Shown: positions 13,430 through 24,125 of the stretch, piece after piece
How positions within the stretch are numbered: position 1 is the stretch's first letter
How the letters are laid out: each line of letters opens with the position of its first letter
NCBI RefSeq assembly: GCF_029784165.1
Contig: NC_073695.1
Coordinates: forward strand, 199,280,857-199,344,856
From: Wyeomyia smithii
Taxonomy: Eukaryota > Arthropoda > Insecta > Diptera > Culicidae
Direction of reading: 5' to 3'
DNA: 64,000 bases
Notes under the pieces: model-generated
Database searches by the model: none
Told to the model about the DNA's origin: nothing
Seen by the model: the letters and a program-made list of their open reading frames with translations, nothing else
Made by a program: the position numbers and the translations under genes

Positions 13430-13790
13430 TCATTTGGAAATAATGGAAGAATTTCGCGCGAACCCGAATAAGAGGCTGGCAGCGCCTTTTGAAGCTGGTG
13501 TACCTCAGGGAAGTATCTTGGGCCCAATCTTACCTAATATTTTCAATTCTGATCTTTCTGATTTACCACTAGTATGTGGGAAATCTCTGTTTTGTGATGA
13601 TAAATGCATTTCCATAAAAGAAAAAAGCCCTGCGTGTCATACGCAGTCGGCTGCAAAAAAGGCTAGATATATTTTCTTTATCCTTGTAAAAAAAAAATTT
13701 TTTTCCTAATGCATTAAACATCAATTATTCATTCATTCCCCATAACCAAAGGGTCATTATTCAGGAAAAAAACACTATAGGAATTATACA
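13430..13790 (+). pseudogene. Jockey-type non-LTR reverse transcriptase fragment
   Basis: The reading frame contains GVPQGSILGPILPNIF, the RT motif before the catalytic aspartates, followed by LFCDDKCISIK in place of the usual F/YADD box. After a frameshift near 13,709 the similarity continues as PNALNINYSFIPHNQRV. Only an internal part of the RT is present: no endonuclease, no 3' end and no tail. The altered catalytic box (C before DD) and the frameshift mark it as dead. Assignment to the Jockey clade is from motif style and is less certain than the RT identity. Confidence 0.8.
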
Positions 13791-14064
13791 CGACTTGCAA
13801 ACGATTCATGTGCGGAACAAAGAATAAAATAGATCTTTTTTCCAATGTCAAGAACAATACATATAACAATATGGTGTAGCCAGAAATTATTACTGTAGGA
13901 AAAGGGATAAAGTCTTGAGAAGAAAAAAAAATTAGACATTGATTGGTTTCACTTAACTCGAACATTTTGCTAACATGTCGAAGGGAACAGAAAAGGTGAA
14001 AAATATCCGGGAGGAATAGTAAAAAAAAAGAAAAAAGAAACCGCAGAAAAAATGGAATCCGGAT

Positions 14065-14133
14065 AACCAGGTCTTTAATTTCGAATAACCGAACCCCGAA
14101 TAATTGAGTTTCCGAATAATCGAGTCGAACCTG
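14065..14133. repeat. pogo/mariner-like terminal sequence with iterons (right-type end)
   Basis: Read inward from 14,133 on the minus strand this is CAGGTTCGACTCGATTATTC, followed by repeated CAATTATTCGG, GGTTATTCG and GGTTATCCGG sub-units. TA follows at 14134-14135. The spaced repeats look like transposase-binding sites. It could pair with the end at 8183, but 5.9 kb apart this is uncertain. Confidence 0.4.
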
Positions 14134-14469
14134 TATCTGAATAATGAGAAGAGATAGAGAAAAGTTGTCAAGGAATGCCTTTTAGAAAAGTGCCTGACCT
14201 TTTTGTCTGAACTTTTATTTGAAAATATTAGTTTCAATTCAAATACCATTTATTTATTTTTTTCATTGTAAGATCTCAAATCCAATTTTGCCAACATTTA
14301 CTGTGAAAAATCAAAAACTTCCAAAAGTCATCCCCTGACAACTTTCTCTCTGTTTCTTGTCGTTATTGAGATATATCGATTTAATGAAAAAACATCAGCC
14401 CTTTTCAAAGTGCAAGTAAATTTTAAAAGAAAAAAATCAGAGTTGCTTATACTAGTAAGGCTTACACAC

Positions 14470-14612
14470 TAGAGTGGCCATATTTTATATGGCCGTTCTT
14501 GAAACTATCGACCTTAATCAGCGCCGGGCTGAAAAAGTTTTCTTTTGACCTCCACAATAAGCCACGAAAATTTGGATTTGATCGGAGTTTATTTAATGGA
14601 CCCACAAAGCGC
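14470..14612 (+). repeat. Dispersed repeat, inverted copy at 19.4 kb
   Basis: Shared anchors with the minus strand of 19,370-19,500 include CTAGAGTGGCCAT / TAGAGTGACCAT, CGCCGGGCGGAAAAAGT-like sequence, AAGCCACGAAAATTTG and a final TTTAATGGACCCACAAA. It is non-coding and probably a piece of a MITE. Confidence 0.6.
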
Positions 14613-14953
14613 ATATGGGTCATTCCATACGAAGTGACCATGAAAAAGCACACGACCATCGCAGATTTTGCTCAAAATTCATCTACTGTCACTTTGGAAA
14701 AATCCCAAATGTGGTGTCTATTTAAAATAAAATTAGCTGCATTTGCCGAAAAATGCAAATTTAATTTTAAAATACAAAAATAATTTATCTGGCAACACTC
14801 CCGGGCAAAAACAATATTTTTTCTGGATTCCTTGGTTTATTTTCTTCAAAATTCACCTATCACTATTTTTCGGGTGTCTTACGACTATAAATTATAAAAT
14901 AAAATAATTACGAAGTCTTTCTTATTTTTAATGACTAAAATGCAAGTCAAGCT

Positions 14954-15364
14954 GTTTTTATTTCTATTTCAAGCAGTAAATGTGGAGCTGACGATTGAAA
15001 AATTTACTAACTGGGAAATAGTTAATTAGAAATTTACGAAAAATATAGTTCAGCAGGTGGGACACGAACCCACAACTTCTAATCTCCGGTCAGATGCGTT
15101 TCCGATTACACCACCGCAAGACGTATAAGACGATCTCGCTAAATAGCTATTTTGTATCGCTTGCACACTTTATCGCACGTCATCATTTACTCAGTAGAGA
15201 GTATTGTTTGGTGGCTGGCTTTTGTTTCGTATCTCTCACGTCGCAGTGGGGTTTACCCACCTGCTGGACTATATTTTTCGTAAATTTCTAATTAACTATT
15301 TCCCCAGTTAGTACATTTTTGAATCGTCAGCTCCACATTTACTGCTTGAAATAGAAATAAAAAC
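14954..15364. mobile_element. Foldback element with tRNA-like module
   Basis: The inverted arms run from GTTTTTATTTCTATTTCAAG on the left to its complement at 15,345-15,364, sharing AAATGTGGAGCTGACGATT and TTAGAAATTTACGAAAAATA. The arms extend to about 15,085 and 15,245. The left arm merges into a tRNA-like sequence on the minus strand. There is no ORF with a known domain. Confidence 0.75.
15055..15123 (-). ncRNA. tRNA-like sequence (Pol III A and B box), probably not a functional tRNA
   Basis: On the minus strand an A-box-like TGGTGTAATCGG is followed about 40 bases later by a B-box-like GGTTCGTGTCCC whose flanks (TGTGGG/CCCACC) can pair as a T-stem. The anticodon region does not fold cleanly with a T before the anticodon, so I treat it as tRNA-derived rather than a working tRNA gene. 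It lies inside a foldback element. Confidence 0.45.
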
Positions 15365-15909
15365 GAAGTTTACAACTTTTTTCGTAAAAATGTTATATCT
15401 CGAGATTGGCTCATATTACCTCGGGATGATAGTTGTTTCTTATGTGAAATTTTCCAAGAAACACGATGAAATCATCAAATTTAAAATGAAAATAGCTGTA
15501 TTTGCCGAAAAATGTAAATTGAGTTTTCAATTACAAATAAAAAAATATCTGGCAACACTTCCGGTCAAAACTTATATTTTTTCTGGATTCTGGAGAAAAA
15601 AAAAGAGATTTTTGACAAAAATTGCGCGACTTTGCAATAAAGAAGGGGGTACTAGAGAGCGAGGGGTATTCCAATCGACACCAAAATTGGGATTTTCCCA
15701 AACTGACAGTAGATGAATAATTCCCCCAACTTTGAACAAAATCTGCGATGGTCGTGTCCAAGTGGCATGTACACTTCGTATGGAATGACCCATATATTTA
15801 AGAAATCGATTTACATGAAAATAGAACTTTAGTTGTTTTGCTGATAAATAACTCGTTGTGCATTTTTAAAACTAATGAATTTGAAAAAAATCAACAATTG
15901 TTATCATAG

Positions 15910-18190
15910 CTTTTGTACCTTCAGTGGAGGTACTGTTCCTATAATGGTGGTACCATGTACCTATAGTGGAGGTAGTTTTAAAAACCTTGAAATTTCTATA
16001 AATGAAATGGATGAAGATTGTACATTTTGAAGTTTGTTGAACAGTCACAAGTATAGAAAACAAAAAACGATGAGTTTAAAACAAATATGAAAATCAATGT
16101 GAATATTTTATTACAAAAAAAAAATGGGACATAAGTCCGTGTTTTTCTATAGAATCTACAGTCCACTGTTAATAACTCTGCTGAACATTTTATATAGAGT
16201 TGTGAATGAAACTAAGAAGAATCTGTGGAATTTTGGTAATATTATAATAGGTTGAGTTTAGATATAATTCAAACTAGAAAATCGAGTTGACTGGATTAAT
16301 TTTCATTTTCGCTCATTTTCTATGCAATTGAAAATAACAACATTTAATGAAAATAAGGGATTTATTAACCAGTGACCATGGAGCATTTCAAATGCACCTG
16401 AAAAAATTCATCAGACGAGAATTATCTCTGACGTTTTAGCTTCAGTGCCTCGAGTAACTCGAATTTTTGCTTTTTTTCTCGATTATTTTCCATTAGCTTC
16501 TTACGTTTTTTCTCCCCTCTCTCTCCTCTTTCGTAGTACAGCTTTTCTCTGTTTCTTTTTTCGAAGTTCTTCTCTTTTATTCTTACGTTGCTCAGCTTCC
16601 TCTTGATTTCGCTCACGAATTTTTGTTATTTCTTTCTTCAGTTGTTCTTTTTTCTATTTTAGCAAGCTCTCTTTCCTCTACTCTGGCTTTTTTCCTGGCT
16701 GCATCATTTCCTTTTTCTTGTTCAAGTCGTCGGATTTTTTCAAGCCGCTCTGAGGCCGTCAGTACCGGGTGGAATTTTCTTTTATAATTCCTGTGAATAT
16801 TGCTCCGACGAGGAATTGGCAGAGTTTGAAGCAATTCGGTTATGCTTATTTTACGGCTCGGAATGTTGTGTCCAGTCTTCTCTTTCATGACACTGAGTGG
16901 AATACTGTCATCTGATATGAAACTATCGTCACCTACCTCCTCAATAAATGTTGGATTATCCTCAGATATGTAGTCACTTGACACAGTCATCTCTGGAGTC
17001 GTACTGCTCAATAACTGCGAATCAATAGGCATCAACAACATCTCATATAGCTGCCGGACGATTTCTCCTTCTGCAGATAAGACAGAACCGCTACTAAAGC
17101 TGTTAATGCGCTTCCTACCAATGCAATCTATAGCAGCTTTGATTATTGAAGTTGGAATTATAACCGAATCTTCAATAATTACATCTTGTCCTTCTTTCTC
17201 CTAATTCAATTCAGGATTGACCTCTACTGAATTGAAGGTGGAAAGTTACTTGTCTGTTTCTTGAGCTACTGGTTTATTAGGGTTTTCGCTAGTTGACTTG
17301 GCAATACATTTGTCGTAATCCGGACCCAAGCAAATTGTTTTAAATTAATGAAACATCACTGAGTTCATTGACTTATTTTGTAACTGAGGATGTACACTCG
17401 AAAACGGTTGAAAACAGAATGAAAACTAACTTGCGCAAATGTGCCGTATTTATATCGGTTTAATAGTGTCGCAGAAAGTTCTCTGCTCTTTTTTCACCTT
17501 CTTCCATGCGGTTGAATAAACTTGGTGGAATAGACTGCTGAATGGCCTTTGTTCCAGTGCAAGTGTCAATGAAATGTCCTTTGAAATGTTGTTTTTATTC
17601 GTAGCTTAGAAGTAGTGAATAGGAAGGGCATTGTCCTGCAGCGATGATGTAACGATATAGCTCAAAACCTGTTCGCTGCGCAAACACTGTATATGCGCTG
17701 AATATTCAAAAATCTGAACTGTAAACGATTTTTTTTCGTTTGACACTTGTAAACATTCGAATGCCTCCACTATGGGAGCAACGGTGTTTCTGTGTACCAA
17801 TAATGGCGCAGTTGAAAAAAACGGGGTTAAATCAAACAAAAACGATTTAAGTGCCAATGAATCTTTAAATTGATGAGTTTTCTACACAATAAGTACTAAA
17901 AATTATATGAGACTTTGTTTTAACTTAATAAATATCCCTTAAATAAAATCGAATGCAGCTTAAGAAAACACTAAAAATCAAGCGGTATTCAGCTAGTGAT
18001 TTGGAAAAACGTTTTTCTCTTTAGTGTTTCACTGTAAAAAGGGAATTTTTCCCTTAAACATTACATAAAACCCATACAAACATGTTGCATTATACTTTTT
18101 TTGCCAGTCTTACTCAAAATAAACTACAAAACTTTCTATATCGCACTACCTCCACTATTGGTACTACCTCCACTAAGGGTACATTTACCC
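15910..18190. mobile_element. Decayed ~2.3-kb element with TACCTCCACTA-type ends
   Basis: Both ends carry iterated copies of a motif close to TACCTCCACTATAGGTAC: the left in the orientation ACCTTCAGTGGAGGTAC and ACCTATAGTGGAGGTAG (15,917-15,973), the right as CTACCTCCACTATTGGTAC and CTACCTCCACTAAGGGTAC (18,146-18,183). The interior holds a broken minus-strand ORF. This fits an old DNA transposon, but no catalytic core was recognised and no target duplication could be set. Confidence 0.45.
16422..17217 (-). pseudogene. Broken Lys/Glu/Arg-rich ORF of unknown family
   Basis: Reading on the minus strand from about 17,217 the frame gives IIPTSIIKAAIDCIGRKRIN, then an acidic Ser/Asp/Glu stretch, the pattern RKISITELLQTLPIP, then a long charged stretch such as SERLEKIRRLEQEKGND and EEAEQRKNKREELRKKKQRK. 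At least two frameshifts (near 16,615 and 16,500) and stops upstream of 17,200 break it. A basic, coiled-coil-like C-terminal tail of this kind is common after the DDE domain of pogo/Tigger-type transposases, but I could not find the DDE domain. The function is therefore unknown, and the transposase idea is inference. Confidence 0.4.
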
Positions 18191-18235
18191 TATGCGAAAG
18201 AATCATGTAGAAAATTCATAACTTGATTAGGGCAT

Positions 18236-18505
18236 TGAATAGCATTCGTACATCCGAAATACACCTGAATGTAAAGTTTGACTATAAACATTCAAACGTC
18301 TCGAATGCAATTTGACTCTTTTGCGGTCAATCATCGGAGGCAATAAACGAGCTCGAGAAATGAAGCTCTTTGAATAGCATTCGTACATCCGAAATACACC
18401 TGAATGTAAAGTTTGACTATAAACATTCAAACGTCTCGAATGCAATTTGACTCTTTTGCGGTCAATCATCGGAGGCAATAAACGAGCTCGAGAAATGAAG
18501 CTCTT
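18236..18505. repeat. 135-bp perfect-looking tandem duplication (two copies)
   Basis: The unit beginning TGAATAGCATTCGTACATCC occurs at 18236-18370 and again at 18371-18505 with no differences that I can see, so it is either recent or an assembly artefact. The unit length is a multiple of three, so a minus-strand ORF across it repeats a 45-residue block. I do not regard that ORF as a gene. Confidence 0.85.
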
Positions 18506-20678
18506 TATAACCGCCGCGAACTTGATCAAACCTCAAACCGATTTGGACAAAATTGCTTGATTTGATTGCTATCTTGCTTTAGTCATGTATTATATTTTTG
18601 TATGGAAGTTCATAGATTTGAAGAGGACAAGTAAGATTAATAAGTTTTCGGCTGAGCAAATCCCTTAAAAGAAAACAGCACCACAAACTTGTGTGAAATA
18701 TTCTAATCCACCAGCGTATCAGAAACTCTTTCGGAGATATTGTTGCCGGAGCCCAAATCAATTTTTGACACGCCCAAGAACTTTGCTGTTCCAGCGTAAC
18801 TCACAAGAAGTTCGATCAAGATGAGATCTACCGACTGTATCTGTTAAAATTTTACCGTTCTCATGAACTAATGATCACTAATGTTGAACTATTTAATAGA
18901 CAAAAATAATAATAATACTAAAACTTAAATCCCTACAAAAAGTTCCAAATAATAAATTTACGAATATTACATTGCCAATGAAGTCGGATTTTGCTTCACC
19001 AATCCGACTGTGATGGTTCACTTCATGCAGTTACTACAATGGAGTACGTTTTGGAGTATAACCAATGAATGGCCGTTTCAAACTCTCTAACGAATATAAC
19101 TGATCATTCATATATTACGTAACGCACTCAGAAGAGGGGAGAGTTATTAAGCAAAGCGTTCCACTGCGCAAAATTGCATTGCGTATTCAAATCTTTTTAA
19201 AAAAATGCCAAAATTTCGCGTTCCGTAATATGTGGAAGCTTTTAGAATTAAAACGTATTTCGACGCAAAACATACAACTATTTTGAGAAACAAATGCAAA
19301 AAACTATAAAGAAAAAACAGAAAACAGCAATTATTATAAGAATTTTTTTTTTCAAATATATGCTTTTTGTGGGCCCATTTAATTAACTCGGATAAACTTC
19401 AAATTTTCATGGCTTAACTTCGATGTAAAAAGGAAACTTTTTCCGCCCGGCGCTCATCGAAATCGCATGATGTTGCGAAAATGGTCACTCTATCACACAC
19501 CCACAAAATTTCATTGAATTCTGGGAAGGTGCTGCCAATATCTGGTCGAGTTGGCGCAAAAACCTTCAATGCTTAATGAATGGAATATATTCTGATAAGC
19601 ATGCATTCCGTTAGTTAAATGACAAAATGGGATGTCCTTCATGAAATATTCAAATTTTAAGAACCACAGTTACCAGTCCTCCTTCGATAGCAACACCGTG
19701 ACAGTTGTCGCATTCATTGGACAATGTTTCGCAACACGATCGAAGTTTACATTTATTTGCAGTGGAAGCAATGTATATTTACATACCGAACGACTTAACA
19801 CGTTACGAACTACAACAACAACAAAAAATAAAGTGGTATTCTGTCGAACACAAAAGAAGTGGTTTTGCGTCTAGTCGGAATCCGAGCGCGGAAGGAAAAA
19901 AGTTACACATTTTCATTTGTATTAGGAATAATCGCATATCAGTCCCAACTAATTAAACATCAAGCGCAGAGACAGTGCTCTAAGGTGTCATCATTTCTAA
20001 TATTTTTATCTTATCATTAGCTGAAACGCAATCTTCTTATTTATCAAAACATTTTAATTTTCTTCGAAACGTCGTGAAGAATAGGAATAGGAATCCCATC
20101 TAAAAACTGATATAACTGCCTTTTTCACTATAAATAACTTCACTTCATAAAAAGTGTAGTTTCTCGGGGTTTGTTATCGAAAAATGGGGTCTTACCGATT
20201 TCTGTGTAGCACCAAGACGATAGCGAGCAGAGACCTCGTGTACCGCTGTCTGCAATAAAATGTTAAATGTGATACAAATAATTCATTAATGTACATCGTT
20301 ATGAAAGCGTTGTTGAATAAATACGGTACAAGCATCGATTTTGGTCGTAGCACTACTTCTGGCCATACCAGTATTTCAAAAATAATTGTATAAATGTACG
20401 GTTAATTACACTATACACACTCTTTCGAATCTTTAATATATTTTTCTAACATTATTACTCAGAATTAAGAACAAACATAATTAAACAATGAAATGAACAT
20501 CAAGCTGTGATATTTCTCTCAATTTAATAGTAGGCACAAGAAATGTGGTAACGTTTTTGAAGCTTGGATTGGAATCACTAGAAAGGAAATAATAAGTCAT
20601 GTCAGTTTCACATGGGACTCTTATGCGATTGCAAGCAGTGTAGCACCACGCAAATCCACTCATCGATCTCGACCACAT
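18506..20678. other. Non-coding DNA with a MITE fragment
   Basis: 19,370-19,500 is an inverted copy of the 14,470-14,612 repeat, and ATTACGTAACGC near 19,115 matches the ends of the 12.7-kb MITE. Nothing else is recognised. Confidence 0.45.
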
Positions 20679-20807
20679 GCAAACGGGTCCCGGTTTGCGG
20701 CAAACGGCAGCGTTTACTTTTTTCCCATGTATGAAGGTCAGCCGTTTGCCGATTAAAGGCCTATTGGTGTACTGCACCGTAGAAGGGATATGATAAAACA
20801 CGTTTGC
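20679..20807. promoter_or_regulatory. Cluster of CGTTTGC / GCAAACG sites
   Basis: Within 129 bases there are six related sites: GCAAACGGG at 20679, GGTTTGC at 20692, GCAAACGG at 20700, GCGTTTAC at 20710, CCGTTTGCC at 20742 and CGTTTGC at 20801. Surrounding DNA is AT-rich and lacks this density. It may be a regulatory cluster; no factor is assigned. Confidence 0.3.
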
Positions 20808-22212
20808 ATGCCAACACGTTAGAGTTCTAAAAATTTCTGGATTTGAAAAGAACTTTCAAAATATTTGTACTTGTCTGAAACGTTGTAACTTGATAAGCAA
20901 TATTCACGCTCTACTACTGCAGCCAATCTATACGACATTGGCAGTGATTTGCAAGGAGCTCTAAACTCTCTGTTCACACTTCTGCTCCAAAAATAAGATT
21001 GAACTGTCAGATTCCTTCAAATCGGGAACGACTTTTCATTAGAGCTTACGTCGAAATGTAAATAGGCCGAGGAAGAAAACTACTCTCTGTTGAGTTGATA
21101 TAGTGTAAAGAAGTCTACTCTAACTTGGTGCTCTTCGCTGTTCTACTTTACGGTCAATATGTCGGCTGATAACTGTGATCTGGTCATTAAAAATGTTTAA
21201 CTGTCAGCAATGAAACCTTGACTTGCTCACTCTTATGTTATCCCAGGAAAAGTTTGATCGACTCCAGCCACCACACAGTGGTAGGCAGAAGTATATTATG
21301 AGTGACATACGTGGTCATTCATATCTAAACCATGCTGGTTTCGTCCCAATAAACACTAACCAGTAGACATCTTTAATTTCTCAACTTGACATGTTTTGTC
21401 ACGACGCCGGCGTCGACACGGTGTTGCTAATGGATTTGACATTGAACAATTTGTGAAATTTTATGATCATTATTGGTTTGCTTCTGGAGTTGGAACTGAG
21501 AAATCTTCTTTCCTCACACAACTTATAAATAACAGTTCCTGTTCAAATTTTCATTCACACGAAACGGATAATGTTCATAAACTTATAAAGGGCGAAAGAA
21601 ATGTTACCCTAGAATAGAATAATAAAAATAAGTAATTACATGCAAATCATCAACTTGATTGGTTGAGCATAGCTCTCCCACGTGTTGTAACTGAAGCTCA
21701 GATTTTCCACCTAATTCGAGCTTCTTGGGGCCGGGCGCTCACCCTTTATTCAGATTAGTGGTTTTCATTTCTTCTCAAACGAACTCCAACGGAGTATAAT
21801 CTCGGTGGTAGGTTCGTTTGGCAAAATTGTAGGTTGATACTATCAAACAAACAGTGAAATTGAATCAAAACGGTAATCGCCTACCCCGCGGTAAGCTTCT
21901 TTCGACGATGATGATCGCGCCTTTCGGCTCAGGGTTCCGCCCCTGTGGTCATGATTGCCGGCTAGTACGGATCGCGACCGGCAGACGATAGACGGAATTG
22001 AAAATTGCAAAAACATACACCGTGGATCGAGTCGTGGCAAAGCGCGCTTTCTGCTATTAAGCTATTAAAGTAATATCCCTCTTTGGTACTTAATGCGCCC
22101 GTGGATCCGAGGTACCGGCTATAGGTTTTTACCGCGCAATTGTTTTGATCATAACGGGGTACGGCCCCCGAAGGAAGTGGAAATTTGTGCCAAGCTTTCT
22201 TCGATTTCCGCC
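20808..22212. other. Non-coding DNA, nothing recognised
   Basis: Only short ORFs without recognisable motifs are present. The G+C content rises after about 21,900 towards the promoter-like site at 22,213. Confidence 0.4.
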
Positions 22213-22250
22213 TATTTATACCCGAGGCAGAAACAGTGGCTATTCAGTGG
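22213..22250 (+). promoter_or_regulatory. TATA + initiator core-promoter candidate
   Basis: TATTTATA at 22213-22220 is followed by TTCAGTGG, a match to the arthropod initiator TCAGT, at about 22244-22251. The spacing of about 30 bases is that expected between a TATA box and the start site. The DNA just upstream is locally GC-rich. It could drive the small ORF at 22742 or an unrecognised transcript; no transcription evidence is available. Confidence 0.35.
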
Positions 22251-22741
22251 TTCGAATGGTAGTAGTCATCAATTCTTGTTTAGTTTTCACGCGGAGATTG
22301 TAATTGTAATTGGAATCTTGATTGAAACGTAATGGTGGTGACGATGGGAGGGGCTGAGAGTTTTATGCTTATTGCTCGATAGCAGCAATTGATTTCTGTA
22401 AAACTATCTTGCTCTGCCCGGGGGGTGTCACAAAGACGACCCAGATTGTCTCTTGTCTATGCGCTAATAAAAACTCATTTTTTTTATTTTCTTGTAAATC
22501 ATAGCTTTTTATTTTCTTGTAGAAGTTTTATAAGTCTATCATAGGAAATAGTGTGTGTTTCAATAAACATTGACTTAGGTGAAATTTCCTTGTTAGGAGC
22601 TACCCACACACACTTCCCTACTTTTATGGTGCAGTAGTAAAACCAATATCCGATCAAACGTTTGTAACACTATTTTATTCAAACTCCTATTTTATATTTT
22701 TTTCCCTCCCTTCGCACTTAGCCTCCCAGGTTGTTGCAGAA

Positions 22742-22933
22742 ATGCTCACGTTTCGCTGTTTTTTTCTCGTTCGCGGTATTCCTTTGGAGTATTATGCCCA
22801 GAAGCGTTACTTTCACAATTTATGCGATTACCCTTTGCCCAATGCGCCGCTGCTGTGTAGCCACAAAGCGCAAACAACCGTGCCGACAAACCACTATGGA
22901 TCGGGATCATATTGCAACCTGTGCTTGCGGTAA
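22742..22933 (+). CDS. Candidate small cysteine-containing peptide or last exon, unknown family
   Basis: The 63-codon frame starts at an ATG 12 bases after a good splice acceptor (CCTCCCAG|GTT, exon from 22730) and ends TAA. The second half is proline- and cysteine-containing (motifs LCDYPLPNAPLLC and YCNLCLR). Its codons use G/C in the third position much more than the flanking AT-rich DNA, which is the main reason to list it. The N-terminus is hydrophobic (LTFRCFFLV) but not a convincing signal peptide. I do not recognise the family. It lies about 490 bases downstream of a TATA+Inr site. It could be the last exon of a spliced gene or a chance ORF. Confidence 0.25.
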   Translation: MLTFRCFFLVRGIPLEYYAQKRYFHNLCDYPLPNAPLLCSHKAQTTVPTNHYGSGSYCNLCLR

Positions 22934-23519
22934 AATCTCCACAGAATAGCTAAATTGGTTCGCGTTTTTTTTGCTCTCTTTGACTCTCTGGAAGTGTAAA
23001 TGTGACTTTCTCTCAAACATATGTGTTACCTTTCAGATTACGGACTAGCGTTTTTGAAAATCTATGCTTTTGGTTGTTTTAGGTTAATCACTATCTAATA
23101 ATTTAGGTTAATCACTATCAAACATTAACTATCACTAATAATCATGATATTATTCAATTTAAAATCACCTAATTGCACTAACTAACGAAAACGGAATTGC
23201 TCGTTTATAAGGTAAACTTCAAAACGTTTAGGCCAATGTCCATTCCCGTTCCTGTTCGAAAATCGAGATTATTACTCTGCATGAATGGGAATTGCTTTGC
23301 GATAGTTATTATTATTTGCTGGACTGTATTACATTTGCCCAAAAGCCATTCCCCAGGATTCAAAAAGTACGTTTCCGGGAAAATCTTCTCCGTAATGACT
23401 CATTACTCTGAAAATAGCATCTAGAATGAATGAAACATTTACCAAAACCGCAATAATTATTATTCTTCGAGCTCTGTCAGACTCGACTGTGCCGAAGTCA
23501 AACAAGAAATCCAGTAAAC

Positions 23520-23602
23520 CAGTGGTATTACGGTATATGGAGGTTTTTGCGGTTGGCGTCGGCATCCCTTATCCCGTTATCAATGGCTGCACCGTAATAC
23601 CA
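23520..23602. repeat. Inverted repeat next to the assembly gap
   Basis: TGGTATTACGGT at about 23,522 and ACCGTAATACCA at about 23,591 are complementary, giving a stem with a loop of about 57 bases. Repeats beside the gap may explain why the assembly broke here. Confidence 0.6.
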
Positions 23603-23625
23603 TAATCGTAAGGCAAAAATTCGAA

Positions 23626-24125
23626 NNNNNNNNNNNNNNNNNNNNNNNNNNNNNNNNNNNNNNNNNNNNNNNNNNNNNNNNNNNNNNNNNNNNNNNNNNN
23701 NNNNNNNNNNNNNNNNNNNNNNNNNNNNNNNNNNNNNNNNNNNNNNNNNNNNNNNNNNNNNNNNNNNNNNNNNNNNNNNNNNNNNNNNNNNNNNNNNNNN
23801 NNNNNNNNNNNNNNNNNNNNNNNNNNNNNNNNNNNNNNNNNNNNNNNNNNNNNNNNNNNNNNNNNNNNNNNNNNNNNNNNNNNNNNNNNNNNNNNNNNNN
23901 NNNNNNNNNNNNNNNNNNNNNNNNNNNNNNNNNNNNNNNNNNNNNNNNNNNNNNNNNNNNNNNNNNNNNNNNNNNNNNNNNNNNNNNNNNNNNNNNNNNN
24001 NNNNNNNNNNNNNNNNNNNNNNNNNNNNNNNNNNNNNNNNNNNNNNNNNNNNNNNNNNNNNNNNNNNNNNNNNNNNNNNNNNNNNNNNNNNNNNNNNNNN
24101 NNNNNNNNNNNNNNNNNNNNNNNNN
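23626..24125. other. Assembly gap of 500 N
   Basis: Exactly 500 unknown bases, a conventional placeholder length, so the true distance between the two sides is probably unknown. Confidence 0.99.

Larger units (their letters stand above)
14613..15795. mobile_element. 1.18-kb composite foldback element
   Basis: Perfect ends ATATGGGTCATTCCATACGA plus AGTG are present in inverted orientation at 14613-14636 and 15772-15795. Inside them the arms stay inverted (shared CACGACCATCGCAGATTTTG and ATTCATCTACTGTCA). Further in, a segment with ATTTGCCGAAAAATG is repeated in direct orientation (about 14,735 and 15,500). A second foldback, 14954-15364, sits in the middle. There is no transposase. It may be two abutting copies or one element with a nested insertion. 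Confidence 0.65.

Noticed and set aside
15055..15123. Functional tRNA gene
   Set aside because: A and B boxes are present, but the anticodon arm is poor and the sequence is part of a foldback repeat.
18227..18529. 100-codon minus-strand ORF with a 45-residue tandem repeat
   Set aside because: The repetition is explained by the 135-bp DNA duplication; no known domain, and the surroundings are non-coding.
20481..20801. Minus-strand ORF with several cysteines that could suggest a secreted peptide
   Set aside because: No signal peptide, no splice or promoter support, and the coding-like composition is confined to the short motif-cluster region.
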